64,000 nt of DNA from CAVSEK01 sp963726975 (GTDB lineage Bacteria > Actinomycetota > Actinomycetes > Mycobacteriales > SCTD01). The notes beneath the pieces are model-generated. The model was not told the DNA's origin, searched no databases, and was given only the letters and a program-made list of their open reading frames with translations. A program made the translations under genes and the position numbers. Position 1 is the first letter of the stretch. Every line of letters begins with the position of its first letter. The stretch is from positions 310,001 to 374,000 of the forward strand of contig CAVSEK010000013.1 in NCBI GenBank assembly GCA_963726975.1. Direction: 5' to 3'. Below are positions 55,877-63,600 of the stretch, piece after piece.

Positions 55877-56435
55877 GTGCCGTCCGCCCTGCACCCGCTG
55901 CTCGCGGGCCGGACCAGCCCGCGGCGCTTCGACCCGGACCACGAGCTGCCCGAGGAGCTGCTGCTGCTGCTGCTGGAGGCGGCGCGCTGGGCGCCGTCCT
56001 CGGGCAACACGCAGCCCGCCCGCTGGCTCGTGGCGCGGCGCGGCGAGCCGCCGCACGAGCGGCTGGTCGGGTGCCTGTCCCGGCGCAACCGCGAGTGGGC
56101 GCCGCGGGCGTCGGCGCTGCTGCTCGCGGCCGCGCTCACCGCGCAACGACAAGGGCCCGCTCCCGGAGGCGCGGCACGACGTCGGGCAGGCGGTGGCGCA
56201 CCTGACGCTGCAGGCGGAGGCGGCGGGGCTCTCGGTGCACCAGATGGCCGGCTTCGACCACGACGCGGTGCGGACCGGCTTCGCCCTCGGGCCGGTCCTG
56301 GAGCCGGCGGTGGTCGTGGCGGTCGGCGTCGTCGGCGGCCCGGAGCTGCCGGAGGACCTCCGGGCCCGGGAGGGCCGGTCGCGCCGCCGGCTGCCCCTCG
56401 CGCAGCTCCTGCTCGACCCGGACGCGGTGCCGTGA
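55877..56435 (+). CDS. Nitroreductase family protein (one frame break)
   Basis: About 185 residues. FMN-binding N-terminus RTSPRRFDPDHELPEE, AARWAPSSGNTQPARW, then after a frame change NDKGPLPEARHDVGQAVAHL and LSVHQMAGFDHDAV. An extra C near 56142 (GCG-C-AAC) accounts for the change. FMN-dependent NAD(P)H reductase; substrate unknown. GTG 55877 is preferred over GTG 55868. Stop overlaps the MoeA-like GTG. Confidence 0.85.
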
Positions 56436-57625
56436 GCGCCACCGGCCGGCCGGGCACCGACGGTCGCGCGGCGTCCCGCGGGACCGGCCTCGTCCCGTGG
56501 GCCGAGGCGCGCCGCCGGGCCCACGCGGCGGCCGTCCCCCTCCCGCCCGAGGTCGTCCCGCTCGGCGCCGCGCTGGGGCGCGAGCTCGCCGCGCCGCTGT
56601 GGGCGCTGTCCGGGCTGCCGGCCTTCGACACGTCCGCCATGGACGGGTGGGCAGTGCGGGGCCGGGGGCCCTGGCGGGTCGTCGGCCGCACGCTGGCCGG
56701 TCAGGAGGCCGGGCCGCCGCTGGTCGACGGGCAGGCCCGCGAGGTCGCGACCGGCGCGCCGGTGCCGCCGGCCTGCGAGGGGGTCGTGCCGCTCGAGCGG
56801 GGCGCGCTGCTCGGCGACGAGCTGACCGCCGCGGCGCCGCTGGGCCGCCACGTGCGTCGGGCCGGCGAGGAGTGCGCCCCGCGGACGATGGTGCTCCCGG
56901 CGGGCACGCGGCTGCGGCCCGCGGCGCTGGGCCTGGCCGCGGCGCTGGGGCACGACGAGCTCCCGGTCCGGCCGGTCCCGGTCGTGAGCGCCCTGGTCAC
57001 CGGCGACGAGCTGCTCGCCGCCGGACTGCCGACCGCCAGCCGGGTCCGCGACGCGCTCGGCCCGCTGCTGCCGGGCACGGTCGCCGGGCTGGGCGGCCGC
57101 CTGGAGCGGCTGCTGCGGGTGCCCGACGACCGTGCCGCCCTCGTCGCCGCGCTGCGCGACGCGCCGGGTCGGCTCGTGCTCACCAGCGGGGCGTCCTCGG
57201 TCGGGCCCGCCGACCACCTGGCCGGAGCGCTGGCCGACCTCGGCGCCCGGCTGCTCGTCGCCGGCGTCGCCGTGCGCCCCGGGTCACCGATGACGCTGGC
57301 CCTGCTGCCCGACGGCCGGCTCCTGGTGGGGCTGCCGGGCAACCCCCTGGCCGCGGTCGCGGCGCTCGTGACCCTCGTCGGCCCTGTCCTCGCCGGGCTG
57401 GCCGGCGCTGCACCGCCACCGCTGGGCACCGCCCGGCTCACCGAGGGGCTCGACGGCCCGGGCGTCCGCCTGGTGCCCGTGCGGCTGTCGGCCGGTCTGG
57501 CCCGCCCGACCGGGGCCGGGGGCGCCGCGATGCTGCGCGGAGCGGCCGTGGCCGACGCCCTGGCGCTCGTCGAGGGCGAGCAGGCGGCCGGTTCCCAGGT
57601 GCCCGTGGTCGACCTGCCGGGCTGA
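56432..57625 (+). CDS. MoeA-like molybdopterin molybdotransferase, divergent active site
   Basis: 397 residues. MoeA N-terminal motif FDTSAMDGWAVRG, REVATGAPVP, and C-terminal LLVGLPGNPLAAVAAL with the conserved LPGNP. In the MPT/adenylyl site, usual D-S/T-N is DALGPLL and S-G-G-x-S-x-G-x2-D is SGASSVGPADHL. Therefore molybdenum insertion is plausible but not certain. No other cofactor-biosynthesis gene is in this window. GTGA overlap with the nitroreductase. Confidence 0.8.
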   Translation: MSATGRPGTDGRAASRGTGLVPWAEARRRAHAAAVPLPPEVVPLGAALGRELAAPLWALSGLPAFDTSAMDGWAVRGRGPWRVVGRTLAGQEAGPPLVDGQAREVATGAPVPPACEGVVPLERGALLGDELTAAAPLGRHVRRAGEECAPRTMVLPAGTRLRPAALGLAAALGHDELPVRPVPVVSALVTGDELLAAGLPTASRVRDALGPLLPGTVAGLGGRLERLLRVPDDRAALVAALRDAPGRLVLTSGASSVGPADHLAGALADLGARLLVAGVAVRPGSPMTLALLPDGRLLVGLPGNPLAAVAALVTLVGPVLAGLAGAAPPPLGTARLTEGLDGPGVRLVPVRLSAGLARPTGAGGAAMLRGAAVADALALVEGEQAAGSQVPVVDLPG

Positions 57626-57710
57626 GCCCGGGCCGGGACGTCCTGTCGCGCAACACGACCGTGACGGGCGCGACCCCCCGGGGCAACCGGGCGACCGCAC
57701 CCTCGTCGGC

Positions 57711-57953
57711 ATGACGCTGCTCGCCGCGCCGCACGCGCACCTGCTGCTGCAGGCCGACCCGGGACGCGCCGAGGACGTGGCCCGGTGGCTGGCGGGCGTC
57801 CAGGGCGTGACCTCGGCGGCCGTCACCAGCGGCCCGTACGACGTCATCGTCGTGGTCGACCTCGGCGAGGCCGAGCTGCCCCGCGTGCTGGGCCAGGTCC
57901 GGCGCGCGCCCGGTCTGGCGGGCCTGCGGGTCTGCCGACCGGCCCTGCCCTGA
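57711..57953 (+). CDS. Lrp/AsnC ligand-binding domain (RAM) protein
   Basis: 80 residues: HAHLLLQADPGRAEDVARWL, VTSAAVTSGPYDVIVVVDL and ELPRVLGQVRRAPGLAGLRV form a stand-alone RAM/ACT-like domain without DNA-binding part. Such single-domain proteins may bind amino acids or modulate Lrp-type regulators. ATG 57711. Ends PALP at a palindrome shared with the opposing gene. Confidence 0.8.
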   Translation: MTLLAAPHAHLLLQADPGRAEDVARWLAGVQGVTSAAVTSGPYDVIVVVDLGEAELPRVLGQVRRAPGLAGLRVCRPALP

Positions 57954-57972
57954 GCCCCGCTCAGGGCAGGGC
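57942..57972. terminator. Perfect 14-bp hairpin containing both convergent stop codons
   Basis: GCCCTGCCCTGAGC-CCC-GCTCAGGGCAGGGC. Left arm encodes the end of the Lrp/AsnC protein (ALP-stop); right arm, read on the minus strand, encodes the end of the transglutaminase (ALP-stop). Three-nt loop. Strong bidirectional terminator with both stop codons inside its stem. Confidence 0.85.
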
Positions 57973-58758
57973 GACGAGCTCGTCGAGGTCGTCCGCGGGC
58001 AGGTCGCCGTCGACGGTCGCCGTCACCTCGAGGGACCGCAGCTCGACCTGCCCCCCGTACGACGACAGCCACGCGGTGTCCGCGGCGTCGCGACCCGTGG
58101 CGATGCGCACCAGGCCGCGACGCGGTGCCAGCAGGGTCGGGTCGACCACGACCCAGGCGCCGTCGACGACCGCCTCGACGACCGCGTGGAAGTCCATGGG
58201 GGACAGGCCCGGCGCGTAGACCGACACCAGCCGGGCCGGCACGTCGCGCGCGCGCAGCAGGGCGACGGCCAGGTGGGCGTAGTCGCGGCAGACGCCCTCC
58301 CCGGCGAGGAGCGTGTCCACGGCGCCGTCCGTCCCGCTGCTGCTGCCCGGGACGTACGACAGGCGGCGCCCCACCCACGCGGCGACGGCGCGCACGAGCC
58401 CGGCCGGGTCGTCGGTCCCGCCGAGCTCGGCGGACGCGACGGCAGCGAGCCGGTCGGACTCCGCGTAGCGGCTGGGCCGCAGGAAGGTCGACCGGTCGAG
58501 CGGCTCGAGGGGGACCGGGCGGGCCTGCGCGGGCACGGCGGCGCGGTAGGACACCTCCAGCCGGCCGGCGCCGACGTGCAGCGCGTGCAGCCGCCCCCGG
58601 GCGGCGGTCGCCAGGACCCGGAGCCCGCACGGTCGCCCGTCGAGGGTCACCCGCAGGTGCTCGTCGTGCGGGAGCGGGCCGGCGACCGCGACCTGCAGCT
58701 CGAGCGAGGCGGGCGCGAGGACGTCCAGCGACACGGAACTGGTGACGACGCGGTGCAC
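57961..58758 (-). CDS. Transglutaminase-like cysteine protease family protein
   Basis: 265 residues. N-terminal beta domain, then transglutaminase core with catalytic triad: Cys in GEGVCRDYAHLAVA (about 152), His in SPMDFHAVVEAVV (about 186) and Asp in WVVVDPTLLAP (about 203). Cytoplasmic; no signal peptide. GTG 58758. Proteins of this type act as amidases or peptidases; substrate unknown. Confidence 0.87.
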   Translation of the reverse strand: MHRVVTSSVSLDVLAPASLELQVAVAGPLPHDEHLRVTLDGRPCGLRVLATAARGRLHALHVGAGRLEVSYRAAVPAQARPVPLEPLDRSTFLRPSRYAESDRLAAVASAELGGTDDPAGLVRAVAAWVGRRLSYVPGSSSGTDGAVDTLLAGEGVCRDYAHLAVALLRARDVPARLVSVYAPGLSPMDFHAVVEAVVDGAWVVVDPTLLAPRRGLVRIATGRDAADTAWLSSYGGQVELRSLEVTATVDGDLPADDLDELVALP

Positions 58759-58850
58759 GGGCCAGTGTCGCTGGTCCTGGCCCCGGTGGCGTGCAGCGCG
58801 CGGGCAGCCGGGCGCCCTCGCCCGGCTGCCCGCGGGTCCGCCCCGCGCGG

Positions 58851-59411
58851 TCAGGTCACCTTGACGGTCGCCTGCATCCACGGGTGGATGGCGCAGAGGT
58901 AGTGCAGGACCGTCCCGGCCGGTGCGCTGATCGTGGGGTAGGCCGACTCCTGCGGGAGCAGCAGCCGGCTGTCCCCCTGGCGGTCCAGCCCGGCGCGACC
59001 GACGTCCACCCGCTTGGCGAAGGGCGGCTCGTGGTCGCCGTCGGGGTCGTGTGCCGCGAGGGTGCGGTCGCAGAACGCGCCGGGCGCGAAGCAGCCGAAG
59101 ATCTCGTCGATGGTCTTCGGCACCTCGGCGTAGCGGGCGACCGAGACCGTGTGCGGCTCGCCGTCCGTGGAGGTGTTCGTGAACCGCACGACCGACCCGT
59201 GCGGCACGCTGAGGTGCCTCGGGGTGAACCCCCAGTCCAGGACGAGCCCGCCGCCGGGCCCACGGACGTAGTCGAAGCCCTCGTACGTCGTGACGTGCGC
59301 GGCGGGCGCCTCCGTCGGGGCCGCCCCCGCGGCCTGTCCTGCGCTCAACAGGGCGGCGACCGTCGTGAGGACGACCACCAGGGCCCTGCGCCTGCTCCTC
59401 GAACCGTGCAT
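58851..59411 (-). CDS. Secreted cupredoxin (plastocyanin-like)
   Basis: 186 residues. Signal peptide (LVVVLTTVAALLSAGQAAGA, about 10-30). Type-1 copper ligands: His in DGEPHTVSVARY (about 87), Cys and His in LHYLCAIHPWMQ (about 172-175), Met in the same segment. A central insertion holds two further cysteines (GCFAPGAFCD), likely a disulfide. Starts the cluster of copper proteins transcribed leftward. Electron-transfer or copper-carrying role inferred. Confidence 0.88.
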   Translation of the reverse strand: MHGSRSRRRALVVVLTTVAALLSAGQAAGAAPTEAPAAHVTTYEGFDYVRGPGGGLVLDWGFTPRHLSVPHGSVVRFTNTSTDGEPHTVSVARYAEVPKTIDEIFGCFAPGAFCDRTLAAHDPDGDHEPPFAKRVDVGRAGLDRQGDSRLLLPQESAYPTISAPAGTVLHYLCAIHPWMQATVKVT

Positions 59412-59486
59412 CTCCGTGTCCTTTCCGTTGCCGGCCCCCCCTCGGGCACCGGGACTCCTGCGGACGAGCGAGTTGCCGACCCCCTC

Positions 59487-60017
59487 TCACCCGGCCACCG
59501 GTGCGCTGCCGATGGGCAGCTCGACGACGTCCGGCCCGTGCGTCCAGCGCAGCACCGCGCCGGCGCCCTCGCGCAGCGGCACGTCGAAGCCGACGGCCGT
59601 CTCGAGCAGCTCGCCGGGAGCCAGGGGCGGCTCCGGGAAGGTGTCCTGCGTCGCGGCCGGCACCGTGCGCCCCTCGAGCGACAGCTCCAGGGCGTCGCGC
59701 CCGACGTGGACGGGGACCGACCCGTCGACGTGCAGGGCGAGCAGCAGGTGGACCTGCGCCAGCTCAGCGGCCGGCAGGCCCAGCCGGGCCACCGCCTCCT
59801 GCGCGCCCGGCGTCCCGGACAGCGGCAGCAGGTGCGCCCCGGTCACGGTCAGGGTGAGGCCGTCGAGGCTGACCGAGGGTCCGGCTCCCACCGGCCCCGG
59901 CTGCCCGGCGTCCTCCGCGGCGGCAGGCGGAGCGGAGGTCGCGACGGGGCCGGCCCCGCACCCGACCAGCAGCACGCAGACGGCTCCCGCAGCACCGGCG
60001 GCGGCACGCACGGACAC
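59487..60017 (-). CDS. Predicted lipoprotein of the copper island
   Basis: 176 residues. GTG 60017, hydrophobic stretch and lipobox LLVGC (Cys about 20), then a beta-rich domain (SVSLDGLTLTVTGAHLL, LLLALHVDGSVPVHV, then AVGFDVPLREGAGAVLRW). No methionine- or histidine-rich copper motif, so it is not PCuAC. Eight nt after the small cupredoxin gene, hence co-transcribed with it and probably periplasmic-face partner. Function unknown. Confidence 0.75.
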   Translation of the reverse strand: MSVRAAAGAAGAVCVLLVGCGAGPVATSAPPAAAEDAGQPGPVGAGPSVSLDGLTLTVTGAHLLPLSGTPGAQEAVARLGLPAAELAQVHLLLALHVDGSVPVHVGRDALELSLEGRTVPAATQDTFPEPPLAPGELLETAVGFDVPLREGAGAVLRWTHGPDVVELPIGSAPVAG

Positions 60018-60025
60018 CGCAGGTC

Positions 60026-60370
60026 CTACTGCACGACGATCGTGCCGGTCATGCCGGAGTGGATCGTGCAGTGGTAGCGGAAGGTCCCGGCCCGGGTGAA
60101 GGTGCGGCGGAAGTCGCCGCCCGGGGCGACCCGGGCGCTCCACAGCCCGGTGTTCGACGTCGTCGTGTGCGTGACGAACGAGCCGTTGTGCCAGCTCACG
60201 ACGGTGCCGCGGGCGACGGTCGCGGTCTTGGGCAGGAAGGTGCTGCTGCTGCTCATCGTCACCTTCTTGACGGTGACGGCGTCCGCCGCCGGGGCGGCGA
60301 CCACCAGCCCGGCCAGGGCGACCCCCAGCACGGCCGTGGCCCGGCAGGTGCGCGTACGGGTGGTGCTCAT
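60026..60370 (-). CDS. Small secreted cupredoxin
   Basis: 114 residues. Signal peptide (TAVLGVALAGLVVAAPAADA). Copper ligands: His in SFVTHTTTSN (about 68), and Cys, His, Met in FRYHCTIHSGMTG (about 101-107). Single cupredoxin domain, like plastocyanin/pseudoazurin. ATG 60370 with GAGGAGA site. It lies between the multicopper oxidase and the lipoprotein and may shuttle electrons or copper to the oxidase. Confidence 0.9.
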   Translation of the reverse strand: MSTTRTRTCRATAVLGVALAGLVVAAPAADAVTVKKVTMSSSSTFLPKTATVARGTVVSWHNGSFVTHTTTSNTGLWSARVAPGGDFRRTFTRAGTFRYHCTIHSGMTGTIVVQ

Positions 60371-60393
60371 GCGGTTCTCCTCTGGTGCGCGGC

Positions 60394-61848
60394 TCACCCC
60401 GGCACGACGTCGAAGGTGGTCATCATCGAGCGGTCCTCGTGGACGAGGTCGTGGCAGTGCAGGACGTAGCGGCCGGGGTGCGGGCCGAAGCGCGCCGCGA
60501 CCCGCACGACCGACGACTCCCCGACGAGCACGGTGTCCTTCCACCCCTGCTCGTACGGGGCGGGCGGCCCGCCGTCGCGGCTGAGCACCTGCAGGTGCAC
60601 CAGGTGCGGGTGCACGGGGTGCAGGAAGCCGTGCCCCACGTTGCGGAACTCCCACACCTCGACGCTCCCGAGGCGGGGCCGGGCGTCCACCCGGGCCGGG
60701 TCGTACGTCCGGCCGTTGATGACGAAGCGGCCCTGCGCGTCGTGGGCGAAGCGCCAGACCCGGTCGACGGGCGCCGCCCGCGCGGCCAGCGCGGGCCGGT
60801 CGCCGAGCCGGTCGGGCACCCGGCTGTCGTCGGACCCGCCGCCGCGGACCACGTCGAAGCGCAGGAGCTCGCGCAGCGGGCCGCTCGCGGCCAGGTCGAG
60901 CAGGGTCACCGAGCGGCCCACCGGCACGTCCGAGAAGTCCACGACCAGCCCGTACCGCTCGGCCATGACCACCGGCAGCGACCGCACCACGACGGGTCGG
61001 GGCAGCAGCCCGGTGTCGCCCTCGACGACCGTGAAGGGCTTCCCGCCGGTCAGGGCCAGCACGTACGGGCGGGAGTTCGCCGCGACGAGCACCCGGAAGC
61101 GGTAGCGGCGGGGCTGCACCGCCAGCCGCGGCCAGGCGGCACCGTTGACGAGGGCCACGTCGCCGAGCACGGCGACCCCGCCCGCGTCGTCGTAGACCAT
61201 GCGGCCCTCGACGTCGAAGGTCCGGTCCTGCAGGACGAGCGGCAGGTCGCGGTCCCCGGAGGGCAGCCCGAGGTGGTCCTCGGCCGGGTCGTGCACGACG
61301 TAGACACCGGCCAGGCCCCGGTGCACGTGCCGGGACGTCCGCATGTCCGCGTGGTCGTGGTACCACAGCGTCGCACCGCGCTGGTCGTTGTCGTAGCGGT
61401 AGGTCCGCGAGGCGCCGGGCGCGACGGGCAGCGTGGGCTGCCCGTCGTCCGCGGAGCGGTTGACCCCGCCGTGCAGGTGCGTCGAGACCTCCTCGGGCAG
61501 GTCGTTGACCTGCTGCACCTCCACGGGGCGGCCGCGCTCGGCGACGAAGGTCGGGCCGGGGAAGCAGCCGTCGTAGGCCCACACGGGCGTGGCGGGGAAG
61601 CGCTCCGGCAGCACCTGCACCGTCGCCGGGCGCTGGACCACCCGGTAGACGTCGCGCGCCCCGCCGTAGCCGGTCGGGCGGGCGCGGGGCGGCACGGGCA
61701 GGTCGACCGTCCAGCGGGGCACGTCGCGGGGCCGCAGCCGCGGCACCCGGTCGGACGCGGCGAGCAGGGCCGGCGCCGCGAGCACGGCGCCGAGCCGCAG
61801 CGCGGTGCGCCGGTCCACCCTCGGCCGGACCACCGACCCCTCGCCCAC
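60394..61848 (-). CDS. Multicopper oxidase (bilirubin oxidase/CotA-like)
   Basis: 484 residues. Twin-arginine-like signal (VDRRTALRLGAVLAAPALLA). Trinuclear and type-1 copper motifs all present: STHLHGG (about 119), LWYHDHADM (about 161), HPVHPHLVHLQ (about 406) and YVLHCHDLVHEDRSMM (about 466-481). Oxidises metal ions or phenolics with oxygen. In the copper context it is likely a cuprous oxidase for copper tolerance. GTG 61848; first gene of the leftward operon. Confidence 0.92.
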   Translation of the reverse strand: MGEGSVVRPRVDRRTALRLGAVLAAPALLAASDRVPRLRPRDVPRWTVDLPVPPRARPTGYGGARDVYRVVQRPATVQVLPERFPATPVWAYDGCFPGPTFVAERGRPVEVQQVNDLPEEVSTHLHGGVNRSADDGQPTLPVAPGASRTYRYDNDQRGATLWYHDHADMRTSRHVHRGLAGVYVVHDPAEDHLGLPSGDRDLPLVLQDRTFDVEGRMVYDDAGGVAVLGDVALVNGAAWPRLAVQPRRYRFRVLVAANSRPYVLALTGGKPFTVVEGDTGLLPRPVVVRSLPVVMAERYGLVVDFSDVPVGRSVTLLDLAASGPLRELLRFDVVRGGGSDDSRVPDRLGDRPALAARAAPVDRVWRFAHDAQGRFVINGRTYDPARVDARPRLGSVEVWEFRNVGHGFLHPVHPHLVHLQVLSRDGGPPAPYEQGWKDTVLVGESSVVRVAARFGPHPGRYVLHCHDLVHEDRSMMTTFDVVPG

Positions 61849-61910
61849 CCGGACCCCCCGACCCGGCCGCCGGCCGGCGCCCGGGGAGGGCGCGCGCGGC
61901 GGTCCGCGGA

Positions 61911-61939
61911 AAGATGGGCCGTTCCCGGCGCTCCGTCAA
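61911..61939 (-). promoter_or_regulatory. Promoter of the multicopper oxidase operon
   Basis: On the minus strand TTGACG (61939-61934), 17-nt spacer, CATCTT (61916-61911). Sigma-A-like, about 60 nt upstream of the GTG. The best -35/-10 pair I see in the window. Confidence 0.55.
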
Positions 61940-62033
61940 CCCCCCGGGCCGCGCCCTGCGGCCGACCGGGACGGACCGGGTCGATCGGCGCGCACCTGAC
62001 CGGCCGGGGCTGGGCAGGGCCGCCGGACAGGGC

Positions 62034-62039
62034 TACGGT
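62034..62039 (+). promoter_or_regulatory. -10 element, leaderless start of copC
   Basis: TACGGT ends 8 nt before GTG 62048, with no ribosome-binding site. Confidence 0.5.
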
Positions 62040-62047
62040 CGCGCGGC

Positions 62048-62581
62048 GTGGGGCGGGTGCGGGCGGTCCTGGTCGCGGGAGGCGCGCTGCTGACCTGCGC
62101 CGGTGTCCTGGGGCCGCAGCCGGCGTACGCCCACAGCACCCTGGTCGCCAGCCTGCCGGCCGGAGGGTCCGACGTCGCGGCCGCTCCGGCGCAGGTGCGG
62201 CTCACCTTCGACGAGCCCGTCTCGGCGGGACACGCCCTGGTCACGGTGACCGGGCCGGACGGCCGGCAGGTGCAGACCGGTCGGGCGGCGGTCGCGGGCC
62301 CGGTCGTCACGCAGGCGCTGGGCCCGGCGCAGGTGCCGGGGCGCTACCGGGTCGCCTACCGCCTGAGCTCGGTGTCCGACGGGCACCCGGTCCTGGGCGC
62401 CTGGCACTTCGACCTCGGGGGGCAGGGCGACGGGCAGGACCTCGCGACCGGCCGCGGGGGCCGGGCCCCCGGTCCCGCGCGGACCGCGACGGCGCCCGGG
62501 CTCGCCCTGGCCGCGGTCGGCGGGCTCCTGCTGCTCGCCGGGCGTCGGCAGCCGGCGGAGCGGCCCGAGGACCTGCCGTGA
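62048..62581 (+). CDS. copC: Copper resistance protein CopC
   Basis: 177 residues. Signal peptide ending AYA, so mature protein begins HSTLVASLPAGG with His1 as copper ligand. CopC fold with VRLTFDEPVSAG, YRVAYRLSSVSDGHPVLGAW and His in GHPV and AWHFDL. A linker and one C-terminal helix (LALAAVGGLLLLAG) anchor it to the membrane, as in actinobacterial CopC. GTGA overlap with copD. Confidence 0.9.
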   Translation: MGRVRAVLVAGGALLTCAGVLGPQPAYAHSTLVASLPAGGSDVAAAPAQVRLTFDEPVSAGHALVTVTGPDGRQVQTGRAAVAGPVVTQALGPAQVPGRYRVAYRLSSVSDGHPVLGAWHFDLGGQGDGQDLATGRGGRAPGPARTATAPGLALAAVGGLLLLAGRRQPAERPEDLP

Positions 62582-63576
62582 CGTCAGCGACGCTGCGCCG
62601 CGCGCCCGGAGAGGGCGGACCCGCTCGCTCCCGCCCGGGACCGGTGCGCCGGCTGCTGCTGAGGGCCTCGGGGACCGGGCTGGTCGTCCTGGTGGCCGCC
62701 CTGCTGCTCGGCGGCGGCGCGCCGCAGGTCGTGGACGGGGTGGTGGCGGCGCCCGCCACGACCCGCTGGCTCGTGCCGGTGGCCGACCTCGGGGCGCACC
62801 TCGCGGCGGCGATGGCCGGCGGGTGCCTGCTGTGCTGGGCGCTGCTGCCGGTGGACGCGCGCCGCGGTCTGGCCCGGGCCGGCACCGGCTGGTGCGTCGG
62901 GTGGTCGGCCGCGGCGGTGCTGGGCGCCCTGCTCGTCGGCGCGGAGGACGCCGGGACCTCGCCCGTCGGTCTGCTGAGCCGCACCGGCGCCGCCGACGTC
63001 CCGGGCCGGCCGGCGGTCGGGCTGCTCGCGACGGCGGGCGCCGCCGCGGTGCTCGCGGTCGTGGTCCGCACCGGGCACGGCGGGCTCGGGCTCGGGCTGC
63101 TGCCGCTGGTGCTGCTGCCGTCCGTGCTGACCGGTCACGCCGCCGCCGGCCCGCACCCGGTGCCGGCCCAGGCCGCCCTGCTCGTCCACGTCGTCGCCGC
63201 CGTGCTCTGGGCCGGTGGCCTGGCCGCCGTCGTGGTGCACCTGCGCGGCGGTCCCGCCGTCGCCCGAGCGCTGCCCGGCTACAGCCGGGTCGCCCTCGCG
63301 GCCAGCGCCGCCGTGGTCGCCAGCGGGACCGCCGCCGCGGCGCTGCACCTGCGCACCGCCGGCGACCTCACGGGCACCGGGTGGGGCCGCCTGGTGCTGC
63401 TCAAGGCCGCCCTGCTGCTCGTGCTGCTGGCGTGCGGCGCCGCCCACCGGGCCCGGACGCTCCCCGCCGCCGTGGCCGGCGCGCCGGGTGCCTTCCTCTC
63501 CCTGGCCCGGGGGGAGCTGCTCGTGCTCGTGGCCGCGCTGGCGGTCGCGGCGGCGCTCGTCCGCACGCCCGGCTGA
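62578..63576 (+). CDS. copD: Copper resistance membrane protein CopD
   Basis: 332 residues, eight or nine helices. CopD domain features: LVHVVAAVLWAGGLAAVVVH (His in helix near 205), YSRVALAASAAVVASGTAAA and GRLVLLKAALLLVLLACGAA. Imports or buffers copper together with CopC. GTG 62578 overlaps the copC TGA. Ends TPG-stop within a hairpin shared with the opposing gene. Confidence 0.88.
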   Translation: MTSATLRRAPGEGGPARSRPGPVRRLLLRASGTGLVVLVAALLLGGGAPQVVDGVVAAPATTRWLVPVADLGAHLAAAMAGGCLLCWALLPVDARRGLARAGTGWCVGWSAAAVLGALLVGAEDAGTSPVGLLSRTGAADVPGRPAVGLLATAGAAAVLAVVVRTGHGGLGLGLLPLVLLPSVLTGHAAAGPHPVPAQAALLVHVVAAVLWAGGLAAVVVHLRGGPAVARALPGYSRVALAASAAVVASGTAAAALHLRTAGDLTGTGWGRLVLLKAALLLVLLACGAAHRARTLPAAVAGAPGAFLSLARGELLVLVAALAVAAALVRTPG

Positions 63577-63600
63577 CGCCGACCGGCCGGTTCAGCCGGG
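63568..63600. terminator. Hairpin containing the stop codons of copD and the opposing gene
   Basis: CCCGGCTGA / TCAGCCGGG, perfect 9-bp stem. The 15-nt loop itself contains the palindrome ACCGGCCGGT (63582-63591). Both arms include a stop codon, and both proteins end TPG. Confidence 0.75.

Noticed and set aside
59487..60017. PCuAC-type copper chaperone
   Set aside because: Lipoprotein lacks the His/Met ligands of that family.
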